This document shows, in pieces, positions 44,800-53,489 of a stretch of DNA of 64,000 bases (the first letter of the stretch is position 1; each line of letters opens with the position of its first letter). Position numbers and translations under genes: made by a program. The notes beneath the pieces are model-generated. The model saw nothing but the letters and a program-made list of their open reading frames with translations, did no database searches and was not told the DNA's origin. Origin of the DNA: Bacteroidota bacterium (GTDB lineage Bacteria; Bacteroidota; Bacteroidia; Chitinophagales; JADJOU01); the NCBI GenBank assembly GCA_016713645.1, contig JADJOU010000006.1, positions 153,303 to 217,302 on the forward strand, in the 5' to 3' direction.

Positions 44800-45582
44800 T
44801 TATTTGTACTCCACCAACATCGCCATAATTTTTCCCACTTTCAGCGGACTCTCGACCATGATAGGCATCCTGCGCTCATCATCTGTGACATAAATTCTCA
44901 TTTGATCTGTTTCATCAAATACACGACCTTCTAACAATAGTGGCTGAGCGACTATGCAGACAAACTCTCCCAAATCTGTGATGACTTTTTCTTTTCCCAA
45001 ATAGCGAATGCCGATTTTATAATTCTTATTGTCTAAGAATAAATTGATGGGAAATATTTTACCGCTATCGGCCCCAGCGATATTGATATTGCGGGCATAG
45101 TATAGACAAGAAACCAAATCCTGTGCATTGTTTGGAATGGTGTAAATATCAGAAGCGAGCGGATTTTTAGTGTCCTCTGTTTCACTTTCTACATTCGAAC
45201 TGTCGTGATTGAAGACGTATTTATTGAATATCCTAAAACCCCCTTCATTGACATCTCGCGCAAAGACGAAAGGCAATAATGTTTTTGGATTGATTACGGA
45301 GATATAGTGATCGCGCACTTTATAGAATAAGTCAAATCCAGGCGCTGTTCGGCCATAGACATCCAATTCTAAATAGTCTTCCCCTTTCACTTTTTTATTG
45401 CTCACTTCAAAGTCTATCGTCCCAGCGGAAAGCCATAGGTCATTCCATTTATATCTAACAGTATAAGTGAGTTTTTCTTTGGCTTTAAAAACGTTGTAGG
45501 GTAATAAGGCACTATCACGTGTCGCACCTTGCAGTTGAAAAGCAGTAAAGAATAAAATAAACGTCGTGTAAAGCGTTTTCAT
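44800..45582 (-). CDS. DUF3108 family secreted protein
   Basis: 260 residues with a signal peptide (MKTLYTTFILFFTAFQLQGA). EKLTYTVRYKWNDLWLSAGTIDFEV and DLFYKVRDHYISVINPKTLLPFVFARDVNEGG are DUF3108 signatures. This family of beta-rich periplasmic proteins has no known activity. Convergent with the cNMP-binding gene (four bases between stops). Upstream lies the hairpin array at 45644. Confidence 0.85.
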   Translation of the reverse strand: MKTLYTTFILFFTAFQLQGATRDSALLPYNVFKAKEKLTYTVRYKWNDLWLSAGTIDFEVSNKKVKGEDYLELDVYGRTAPGFDLFYKVRDHYISVINPKTLLPFVFARDVNEGGFRIFNKYVFNHDSSNVESETEDTKNPLASDIYTIPNNAQDLVSCLYYARNINIAGADSGKIFPINLFLDNKNYKIGIRYLGKEKVITDLGEFVCIVAQPLLLEGRVFDETDQMRIYVTDDERRMPIMVESPLKVGKIMAMLVEYK

Positions 45583-45643
45583 AGTCGTTTTACAATAATA
45601 GGGAATAATAGAGCCGAAATGATAAAAAAAATGTTAAACCTAC

Positions 45644-45862
45644 GCAGTGGGTTATAACAGACCCTAGTTGTTTTGACTTGTATGGTGCAATAATCATTGC
45701 ACCATACACAAGCTGTGTGGTGGGTTGTAACAGACCCTTGTTGTTTTGACTTGTATGGTGCAATAATCATTGCACCATACACAAGCTGTGCAGTGGGCTA
45801 TAACAGACCTTAGTTGTTTTGACTTGTATGGTGCAATAATCATTGCACCATACACATGCGTG
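45644..45862. repeat. tandem array, three 73-bp units each with a TATGGTGCAAT hairpin
   Basis: Units at 45644, 45717 and 45790, each 73 bp and nearly identical. Each holds TATAACAGACC, TTGTTTTGACTTG and the hairpin TATGGTGCAAT-AATC-ATTGCACCATA (11-bp perfect arms). The hairpin and TATAACAG core are those of the 31.5-kb array. Next to it TTTTTGTTCAAA also matches the flank of the other array. Not protein-coding. Confidence 0.9.
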
Positions 45863-45892
45863 GACGCATTTTTGTTCAAATAAAACGTAAGG

Positions 45893-46300
45893 ATTTAAAC
45901 GCAGAGTTTCACAGAGTTATGCCACCTGTCCCTAAAAAGTGTAGGAGAGTTCCACAGTGCAGGGAGCACGCTAGCAGACTTGAACGAAAAATAAGTTGAA
46001 TGAATTCATAAAGCAATTGATAAGTTGCGCCAGAATATTCAGTTCGAGGAGCGGGCCATTTTATAAAAATGACTAATGATCAAGGTGAGGATTTGTGCGT
46101 AAGGAGGCATTTAGCGATTTAGTATTTGCATTGAAAGACCAAAAATAGAAAAACTGTCATAGCGGCAAATACCTTTAATCGCTAGCAAAATCCAACCAGA
46201 TCTTGTCATTTTATAACGGCCCTGTTTTGCTTGGCGCTCTCTTGCTTACTTTTTTTAACAAGAAAAAAAGTGAGTCGCCGAAGGCAAAAAGAATTTTAAA
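45893..46300. repeat. dispersed non-coding element (copy shared with 57.6-58.1 kb)
   Basis: A CAGAGTTTCACAGAGTTAT repeat and a CCCTA..GTAGG hairpin (45898-45955) are followed by GGGCCATTTTATAAAAATGAC and the block GATCAAGGTGAGGATTTGTG, AGGCATTTAGCGATTTAGTA, AAATACCTTTAATCGC, TATAACGGCCCT, and ACTTTTTTT...AAAAAAAGTGAGTCGCCGAAGGC. The same blocks recur in order at 57767-58075. No gene in 45583-46379 apart from these repeats. Confidence 0.8.
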
Positions 46301-46379
46301 TTTCTAATGACGAATACAATAAAACTGCAGCATCTTTAAATTATTAAGTATTGAGTTTCTATGAAGAAATGATTTTCTA

Positions 46380-46850
46380 TCATTTCCTCCTCGACTGATC
46401 CCCCTTCACTTTACTCAATGCCTCTGGGGTAATCCCCAAATAAGACGCCACCATTTTCTGCGGCACGCGCTGAATGATATTGGGATAGGTTTCCACAAAA
46501 TGCTGATAGCGCTCAATGGCAGACGAACTCATCAACATCAGTATGCGCTTTTGCAATACAGCGATGCGTTTGAGCAAGGGTTTATGATCTACTATAGGGA
46601 CTGGCATATCTTTGTCCATGACCTGCACGACAGAATCTTCCAATGCATCGATGAATAATTCACTGGGAAGTTTTTCATCTGTGGCATCTGCAACAATCCA
46701 TCCCTCAGGTGCAAACATGTAAATATGTTCTTTCCCTTTTTGATCAATAGAATAACTGCGCAACAAGCCCGATTCAACGATATATACTTTGGAGTTTAAA
46801 TCGCCATTTCGCTGAAGAATTTCGCCTTTTTTTACTTGAATTGTTCTCAA
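46380..46850 (-). CDS. Crp/Fnr family transcriptional regulator, possibly 5'-truncated
   Basis: 156 residues; TTG is the only start candidate. The effector-binding beta-roll (VKKGEILQRNGDLNSKVYIVESGLLRSYSIDQKGKEHI) is followed by a dimerisation helix (AVLQKRILMLMSSSAIERYQHFVETYPNIIQRVPQKMVASYLGITPEALSKV), the helix-turn-helix of this family. The usual ~30 N-terminal residues before the beta-roll are missing, so the real start may be lost or nearby. The phosphate-binding cassette is degenerate, as is usual for Bacteroidota Crp/Fnr paralogues. Target unknown. Confidence 0.75.
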   Translation of the reverse strand: MRTIQVKKGEILQRNGDLNSKVYIVESGLLRSYSIDQKGKEHIYMFAPEGWIVADATDEKLPSELFIDALEDSVVQVMDKDMPVPIVDHKPLLKRIAVLQKRILMLMSSSAIERYQHFVETYPNIIQRVPQKMVASYLGITPEALSKVKGDQSRRK

Positions 46851-46971
46851 TGTATCAATCGTAGATTAAGTTAATGATGTTGGTTTTCATTCAATGTATA
46901 AATATACATAAACCTCCTAGAATTGAAATTGTTTTAGTGCTATAATTCTCAAACGGAGCCCAATCAATCTT

Positions 46972-48147
46972 CTATTTTGAATTTAATCCATCCACCAATT
47001 CTTTGCTATTGACAATCTCCAAACCTGCAATGGAAGAACTTCCATGGTATAGCACTTTACCTGCTTTATCGCGAACAGTTAGTAGGATGCGGGCATCTAA
47101 ACTCTCAGGAATCCGTCGATCCATTTGACCTTGAATGGGAGCTTTGAGCAATCCGATGGCACGGCTATTTGATTCAATTTCGTAGCTATATTTATTGTCT
47201 CTTATGTGAATAACCGCTCGATGAGGATTGGCTTGAATAATTTTCAATTTGGCTTTGGTATAAGTGGCAAATGTATGTATGGTTCCATCGTGATAAAAGA
47301 ATCCCAAGAAACCGATAAAGGATTTTCCCATCCAGGGAATATTGGCGACCGATAACATAAACGAGCTGTTTCCTGATCCAAAACTATTCGACTGCATCCA
47401 AATCCAAGACGAAGGCATGGAAGTTCCCCAATCTTTTTCTATATACCCTCTGCCACCATTAAAGAGATATGTTTTTTCATCAATTTTTAATGTGCCAATC
47501 AAATTGTGTTGCATGCTCACCACACCATGATAACATTGCATAAAGGGGACAAATCGATACCAGCCCATAATGCCCGCATTGAGCGCACTTTTTTCTGACA
47601 GCATGACTTGATTATGCATCCTCACTTCACCGATAATATGAGAACTATCTGTTTTCAAGTTCAAAATGATTTTATCCTTGGAGAAAAAATTGGGACCAAT
47701 TCTAACTTCAAAAGATTTGGAAGAGAAATAAAAGGAGTCTATAGGGAAAGTAAAATATTTCGTCTCTGCAGTTTTGCCATCGATGATTTGAATAAATGCA
47801 TGTTGTTTTTTCCCATCTGCTGAAAGTGAGATGCCAGGAATTATGCTGAGTGCACTAGAATCTCCCTTGGAGACCATCTTAAAATACCAACCTTCAAAGT
47901 ATTTTTCGCGCTTCTTATTTCCCTGGAAATAATTAGGGTGTTTTGCTTTTTGGAATTCGTAGGAAGGAAGAAAAGGGTGTTCTGCGAAGTGAATTTCATG
48001 AGCTATTTTCTGCCCCAGTAAAGTAGGTGCATGAAATAGAATAATCAATAGAAAACTGCTTGAATAAAAAACTGCCCAGCGCATAAATTGGAATTGATTT
48101 AAAAGCAAAAGGATTTTCACCATAGCCTCTGACCGACAATATAACAA
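46972..48147 (-). CDS. tocopherol cyclase-like protein
   Basis: 391 residues with an N-terminal signal or membrane segment (RWAVFYSSSFLLIILFHAP). EKYFEGWYFKMVSKGDSSALSIIPG and GGRGYIEKDWGTSMPSSWIWMQSN are signature segments of the tocopherol cyclase/DUF2804-like superfamily with two calycin-type beta-barrels. In plants and cyanobacteria the enzyme closes the tocopherol ring; in Bacteroidota its role is not established. Start uncertain between 48147 and an internal ATG at about 48084. Confidence 0.82.
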   Translation of the reverse strand: MLYCRSEAMVKILLLLNQFQFMRWAVFYSSSFLLIILFHAPTLLGQKIAHEIHFAEHPFLPSYEFQKAKHPNYFQGNKKREKYFEGWYFKMVSKGDSSALSIIPGISLSADGKKQHAFIQIIDGKTAETKYFTFPIDSFYFSSKSFEVRIGPNFFSKDKIILNLKTDSSHIIGEVRMHNQVMLSEKSALNAGIMGWYRFVPFMQCYHGVVSMQHNLIGTLKIDEKTYLFNGGRGYIEKDWGTSMPSSWIWMQSNSFGSGNSSFMLSVANIPWMGKSFIGFLGFFYHDGTIHTFATYTKAKLKIIQANPHRAVIHIRDNKYSYEIESNSRAIGLLKAPIQGQMDRRIPESLDARILLTVRDKAGKVLYHGSSSIAGLEIVNSKELVDGLNSK

Positions 48148-48535
48148 TTAAACAAAAACTCCATTCATCAAAGAAAAGTTGACTCGAATTGTTATGTTTT
48201 GTCGAAGGGTTTAAAATCTTCCAAACTTGCACTATTTGCTATAAGTCAATTGGGTGAAATTCGCTAGCGTTGATAGGAATAGCCTGCAATTGTTGACACT
48301 TAATCCCTGTCTCTGTGCAACTCTGTGCAACAACTCTGTGAACTCTGTGTTATAAAAAGTTATGCCAATCTTGACTATTTTATCGTTATACTTTAATGCA
48401 CGCTTCTTTTGGTTTATATTGGAGAAGTAGCATTTAACCACTTTTTACCCTCTTTTTGGTTAAAAAATGTTGTAGAAACTTATTTATCTCTTGATATTCC
48501 AAATATCACTAATTTTGGAAAAATTTTTACAAAAC
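48148..48535. other. gene-free region with CTCTGTG direct repeats
   Basis: Contains four copies of an ACTCTGTG/CTCTGTGCAA heptad-type repeat at 48310-48352, the reverse complement of the CACAGAG repeats at 39.9, 45.9 and 57.6 kb. No gene seen; probably holds the promoters of the divergent tocopherol cyclase and lemA genes. Confidence 0.6.
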
Positions 48536-49114
48536 ATGAAATCTTTCAAACAATTATTTTTAGTAGCAATAGTCGCTTTAGGCCTTAGCAGTTGCGGATA
48601 CAATAGAATGGTAGAGCTTCAAGAGGGCACTTCTAAGCAATGGGGAAATGTGCAGAATTCTTATCAGCGTCGAGCTGACCTAATTCCCAATCTCGTTTCA
48701 ACTGTGAAAGGACAGGCCAATTTTGAGCAAGAGACCTTGACAAAAGTGATCGAAGCGAGAGCCAAAGCAACACAGATGACGGTGAATGCTGATGACCTCT
48801 CTCCTGAGAAAATCAAAGCTTTTCAAGAAGCACAAGGAGGCTTATCACAAGCACTTGGACGTTTAATGATGATTACAGAAAATTACCCGACATTGCAAGC
48901 CAATCAAGCATTTCTTGAATTGCAAGCGCAATTGGAGGGAACTGAAAATCGCATCAACGTGGAGCGCAATAAATTCAACGAAGTTGTCGGCGAGTACAAT
49001 TCTTATATCAGGGGAATTCCTAGAGTGTTCTATGCAGGTTGGTTTGATTTCAAACCAAAGGGTTATTTTGAAGCAGACCCAGGTTCAAAGAACGCACCAA
49101 CTGTTAAGTTCTAA
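48536..49114 (+). CDS. lemA: LemA family lipoprotein
   Basis: About 192 residues from the ATG at 48536 (MKSFKQLFLVAIVALGLSSC), which starts a lipoprotein signal with lipobox LSSC. NSYQRRADLIPNLVSTVKGQANFEQETL and YPTLQANQAFLELQAQLEGTENRI are LemA signatures; the fold is an all-helical bundle exposed to the periplasm. First gene of a lemA-TPM-TPM operon common in Bacteroidota. The stop of this gene overlaps the ATG of the next (TAATG). Confidence 0.93.
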   Translation: MKSFKQLFLVAIVALGLSSCGYNRMVELQEGTSKQWGNVQNSYQRRADLIPNLVSTVKGQANFEQETLTKVIEARAKATQMTVNADDLSPEKIKAFQEAQGGLSQALGRLMMITENYPTLQANQAFLELQAQLEGTENRINVERNKFNEVVGEYNSYIRGIPRVFYAGWFDFKPKGYFEADPGSKNAPTVKF

Positions 49115-49563
49115 TGTCTGTTGATTGTAAAACCATATTTAATGCGGATGAGCAAAAGCAATTGGTGCGAGCCATTGCTGACGCTGAGCAAAACACCTCT
49201 GGGGAGATTCGCATTCACCTCGAGGATTATTGCGATGGTGAGCCATATCACAGAGGGCTCGAGGTTTTCCATTCTCTAAAAATGCACCAGACTGCTTTGA
49301 AAAATGGCGTGCTAATTTATATCGCAGTCCAGGATAGAAAACTGGCCATTCTTGGTGATAAAGGAATTAACGATATTGTTCCACCGCATTATTGGGAGGA
49401 AATATTGCAAGCGTTGAAAGCCTCGTTTAAACGCGATCAGTTTTTAGCTGGCATAGAGCAAGCTGTTCATGAAATAGGTCAAAAATTAAAAATTCATTTT
49501 CCATATCAAAAACATGATATCGACGAATTAACCAACGAAATCTCCATTGGAAAAGTATCTTAA
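49114..49563 (+). CDS. TPM domain protein, soluble
   Basis: 149 residues without signal peptide. FNADEQKQLVRAIADAEQNTSGEIRIHLEDYC opens the TPM (TLP18.3/Psb32/MOLO-1) domain, and GVLIYIAVQDRKLAILGDKGINDIVPPHYW is its core. In plants a TPM protein helps repair photosystem II; in bacteria the role is unclear, but it is almost always next to LemA. Overlaps both neighbours by a few bases, consistent with an operon. Confidence 0.88.
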   Translation: MSVDCKTIFNADEQKQLVRAIADAEQNTSGEIRIHLEDYCDGEPYHRGLEVFHSLKMHQTALKNGVLIYIAVQDRKLAILGDKGINDIVPPHYWEEILQALKASFKRDQFLAGIEQAVHEIGQKLKIHFPYQKHDIDELTNEISIGKVS

Positions 49564-50326
49564 AATATTATTAGTCTGTATCGGATTCTGCACCATGCAA
49601 TATGCCATGGCGGGAATCCCTCCGAGACCTGAACCAGCGAAATTCGTGAATGATTTTGCTGGCATGCTCTCTGAAACGGAAAAAGGTGCATTGGAGTTTA
49701 AATTGCGCGGATATTTCGATAGCACTTCGACCCAAATAGTGGTGGTCACATTGCAATCACTCGAAGGAGATGAAGCATGGAGTGTAGGCCAACAAATTGG
49801 ACAAGCCTGGGGTGTTGGTCAAGATAAGAATGACAATGGCATCGTCTTTCTAATCTCAAAAGAAGATCGCAAAATCAATATATCCGTGGGCTATGGATTA
49901 GAGGCTCGAATTCCTGATATCTATGCCAAGCGGATTATTAGAGATATTGTTTCTCCAAATTTTAAAGCTGGGCAATTTTATGGTGGCATCGATCAAACCA
50001 TCGATCGAATGATTGAATACAGCAGTGGAGAATTCAAATCGGATCCCAAAAAGAAACGCGGTGATGAACTATCTGCGGGTCAAGGAATGGTCGTTTTCTT
50101 CTTTGTACTCTTATTTATTTTTATTGTCATTGCGATGGCCAATCGCAGAAATCGATATACATCATTCGATCGAAGAGGATCCAATTCTTGGATAGGGCCA
50201 ACCCTCTTTAATGTGATTGCCAGTGGATTGCTTCACGGAAACAGAGGCGGTGGAGGAGGAGGAAGTGACGGATTCGATTTTGGTGGCGGAGATTTCGGCG
50301 GCGGCGGCGCGAGCGGGGATTGGTAA
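49547..50326 (+). CDS. TPM domain membrane protein (YgcG-like)
   Basis: 259 residues, TTG start. Signal peptide (LKILLVCIGFCTMQYAMAG), TPM domain (residues ~28-165: FVNDFAGMLSETEKGALEFKL ... STQIVVVTLQSL ... DKNDNGIVFLISKEDRKINISVGYGLE), one membrane helix (GMVVFFFVLLFIFIVIAM) and a Gly-rich tail ending FGGGDFGGGGASGDW. The tail with GGGxFGGGGASG.W is the classical YgcG ending. Last gene of the lemA operon. Confidence 0.9.
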   Translation: MEKYLKILLVCIGFCTMQYAMAGIPPRPEPAKFVNDFAGMLSETEKGALEFKLRGYFDSTSTQIVVVTLQSLEGDEAWSVGQQIGQAWGVGQDKNDNGIVFLISKEDRKINISVGYGLEARIPDIYAKRIIRDIVSPNFKAGQFYGGIDQTIDRMIEYSSGEFKSDPKKKRGDELSAGQGMVVFFFVLLFIFIVIAMANRRNRYTSFDRRGSNSWIGPTLFNVIASGLLHGNRGGGGGGSDGFDFGGGDFGGGGASGDW

Positions 50327-50333
50327 AAAATTC

Positions 50334-50610
50334 GATTTTTGATTTACGACGAAGTAGATTAAAAATTAAGAATTAAAAATTATGGATGTAGAACAAGACC
50401 AATTCAAACCAGACACCATTAACCATTTTTGATTTACGATGCAGTAATTCAAAGATTAAGAATTAAAAATAGGGTGGATTAGAACCAGACGCCATTAGAC
50501 CAGACACCATTAACCATTGGTTTGGTGGGATTAAGGAATTAAAATTAAAATTAAAAAGTTAGCTGTGGACTTGAAGCCAGACACCATTTTTTTCTTCGAA
50601 ATGCTTCATT
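50334..50610. repeat. A+T-rich interspersed repeats
   Basis: Two copies of TTTTTGATTTACGA followed by ATTAAGAATTAAAAAT (50334, 50427) and four copies of CCAGACACCATTAACCATT, complete or partial (about 50408, 50486, 50499, 50576). No gene. ATTAAGAATTAAAAATT-type strings are frequent between Bacteroidota genes and act as neutral spacers as far as known. Confidence 0.75.
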
Positions 50611-50662
50611 TTTAAAAATCCCGCGAAATAAAAGTATTTTTGCCCCTAATTAAGTCGATACA

Positions 50663-51579
50663 GTGTCCATAATAGTAAAAAATCTCACGAAAAAATACGG
50701 AGAGCAATTCGCAGTCAATGATATTTCATTTGAAGTGCCTTCTGGCAAAGTCTATGGCTTTCTCGGCCCAAATGGCGCTGGTAAGTCAACGACCATGAAA
50801 ATCCTCACCTGCTTTATTCCACAATCATCTGGCGAAGCCATCGTATGCGGAAAAAATGTTGAGACGGATAGCATTGAGGTGCGCAAACAAATTGGCTATT
50901 TACCTGAGCATAACCCGCTTTACAAAGATATGTATGTGAAAGAATATTTGGATTTTGTCGCCAATATTCTCCATGTACCCAACCCCAAATCTGCTATTCA
51001 AACGATGATTGAGAAGACGGGTTTAGGTGTGGAACAGCACAAAAAAATCGGCCAACTGTCTAAGGGATATAGACAGCGCGTAGGATTGGCACAAGCATTA
51101 TTGCACGACCCAAAGGTATTGATTCTTGATGAACCGACCTCAGGATTAGATCCCAACCAACTGACAGAGATTAGGAATTTAATCATCGAATTGGGCAAAG
51201 AAAAAACAGTGCTCTTGTCCACCCATATTATGCAGGAAGTGCAAGCCATGTGCGATAATATCATTATCATCAATAAGGGCATTATCGTGGCAAATGATAC
51301 GACTGAAAATCTCCGAAAAGGCACGGGAAAAGAGGTAATTATCACTGTTGAGTTTAAAGAGCAAATCGATGGAAATCTCTTGAATCAAATACGCGGAGTG
51401 AAAAAAATCGAAAAGATAAATGAGCGAAATTGGAAACTGACATCGAGCGATAAAAAGTAGATCTGAGAGCGGAATTATTTGAATTTGCAGTAGACAATAA
51501 GTGGACCATACTCGAATTGCAAAAAGAAGAGCGAGATCTCGAAGATGTATTTAAAGAATTAACCAAGCAAAAAGCTTAA
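50663..51579 (+). CDS. gldA: gliding-motility ABC transporter ATP-binding protein GldA (frameshift near C-terminus)
   Basis: GTG start. Walker A GPNGAGKSTT, Q-loop region IGYLPEHNPLY, signature LSKGYRQRVGLAQALL, Walker B LILDEPTSGLDPNQ, H-loop LLSTHIMQEV. The match over the whole length is to GldA, the ATPase of the GldA/F/G transporter associated with gliding motility and T9SS in Bacteroidota. The original frame stops in TAG at 51458-51460, but one extra A in the run at 51452-51456 gives KVDLRAELFEFAV ... EDVFKELTKQKA, the expected C-terminus ending at 51579. The first 260 residues are therefore complete in frame. gldF/gldG are not adjacent. Confidence 0.85.
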
Positions 51580-51590
51580 ATCATATTGAA

Positions 51591-53410
51591 GTGGTAGAGA
51601 GCATCATTAAAAAAGAAGTCGTTGTTAAAATCGCCGGAGATTCAGGTGATGGGATTCAATTAATCGGTGGCCAATTTACCGGAAGCACCTACGAAGTGGG
51701 CAATGACTTGGCGACATTCCCCGATTTTCCCGCAGAAATTCGCGCACCTCAAGGAACGCAAGCTGGTGTTTCTGGATTCCAAATTCATTTCGGCAGTGTT
51801 GAGATTGAGACAGCTGGGGATGATTGTGATGTGCTTGTGGCTTTAAATGCAGCGGCACTGAAGATCAATTTGAAGAGTTTGAAACCAGGCGGCATATTGA
51901 TTGTCGATACAAATGGATTTGATTCAAAGAATTTGAAATTGGCTGGATATGGGACGGAGAATCCCTTGGACTCAATTGACCGCGCGAATTACCAATTCTA
52001 TGGCATTGCAATTTCTGATCAAACGAAGAGAAGTGTGGAGCAATGTGCCATCGACCCCAAAGAAAAAGACCGCTGTAAAAACATGTATATTCTCGGCGTG
52101 CTATATTGGCTCTACGAGCGGAATATGGATTCGACCATCGCCTTTTTAAATGCAAAATTTGGAAAACAAGCGGGGATCTTAGAGGCAAATGTATTGGCAT
52201 TGAAGGCAGGTTATTATTTCGGCGAGACAACTGAAATTTTCAAAGCGAGATACGAGGTCAAAGAAGCGCATTTGGCCAAAGGAGATTATAGAAACATCAC
52301 GGGAAATCAAGCGATATCACTTGGTCTTATTGCAGCCTCGCATCAATTGCAAAAGCCACTTTTCTTTGCGACATATCCGATAACGCCAGCCTCAGACATC
52401 CTTCATGAATTGGCAAAATACAAGGAAATAGGCGTAGAAACTGTGCAAGCTGAAGATGAGATTGCAGCAGCGACTATGGCGATTGGGGCGGTTTTCGGAG
52501 GAAATTTAGGTGTTACCTGCACCTCTGGTCCTGGTATGGATTTAAAAGCAGAGTCGATTAGTTTAGCCGTATCGATGGAAATTCCCTTGGTGGTGATTGA
52601 TGTGCAGCGGGCAGGGCCTTCAACAGGCATGCCGACGAAGACAGAGCAAGCGGATTTGATGATGGCCATGTATGGCAGACATGGTGAATGTCCCTTGCCG
52701 ATTATCGCAGCCAAATCTCCTTCCAATTGCTTTGAAGCAACCTTGAAAGCATGTGAAATCGCCTTCAATTTTAATACACCGGTGATTTTATTGAGTGATG
52801 GATATATCGCAAATGGCTCTGAACCTTGGTTGATCCCAAATGTCGACGAAATAGACATGCGCGATACAGAGTCGAAAAGGGCAAATTTAAAGACGTTTGA
52901 GCGAGATGAAAATATGGTTAGACCGTATATCCCATTTGGCATCGCGGGAAAAGAATACAGAATTGGCGGATTGGAAAAGGATTTTGTGACTGGCGGAATC
53001 TCTTATGATGCCCAGAATCACGAAAAAATGATTTTAACTAGAGAGGCAAAAGTCAATGCCGTCGCTAATTTCTGCAATCCTTTGAGCATAGAATTGGGCA
53101 GTGAAAATGATGAAATAGCGGTGATTGGATGGGGTTCAACCTATGGATCTATTCGCGCGGCGGTGAAAAAATTGAGAGAAGAGGGTCATTCCGTGGCACA
53201 TATACATTTCACTCAATTGCATCCTTTTCCGGCAAATACAGAGAAAATTTTAAAAAGTTTCAAAAAAATTATTGTCCCAGAAATGAACCGCGGACAGCTT
53301 GTAAAACTAATCAGAGAGCAGTTTTTGATAGATGCTATCTCCTATTCTAAGGTTCAGGGGTACCCTTCAAACAACAGGAAATCGTAGATTTTATTTTAAA
53401 AATAAAATAA
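51591..53410 (+). CDS. korA: 2-oxoacid:ferredoxin oxidoreductase alpha subunit (frameshift at C-terminus)
   Basis: About 606 residues, GTG start. The gamma-like domain comes first (VKIAGDSGDGIQLIGGQFT), then the alpha domain with FATYPITPASDILHELA, TCTSGPGMDLKAESISLAV and VDVQRAGPSTGMPTKTEQADL. It oxidises 2-oxoglutarate (or a similar 2-oxoacid) with ferredoxin, releasing CO2 and an acyl-CoA; thiamine diphosphate sits on the beta subunit. In the original frame the end would be at 53387, but one more G at 53357-53360 gives VPFKQQEIVDFILKIK to 53410. The beta-subunit gene is not found next to it. Confidence 0.87.
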
Positions 53411-53415
53411 AGGAT

Positions 53416-53423
53416 TATATTTG
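53416..53423 (+). promoter_or_regulatory. possible -7 box upstream of the RRM gene (TATATTTG)
   Basis: TATATTTG matches TAnnTTTG and lies six bases after the korA end, 67 bases before the RRM ATG, leaving a 60-base leader. It would give the RRM gene its own promoter. Confidence 0.4.
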
Positions 53424-53489
53424 TAGTGAGTTATGACAATTATTTATAATTATTGTGGCTCTTGTTTTAATTATTAAATAAAATTTTAA

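Noticed and set aside
45644..45862. CRISPR-like array (repeats with regular spacing)
   Set aside because: The segments between hairpins are themselves nearly identical, there are only three units, and no cas genes occur in the window.
53411..53489. Cold-shock or riboswitch leader before the RRM gene
   Set aside because: The leader is only about 60 bases, A+T-rich, with no convincing stem.
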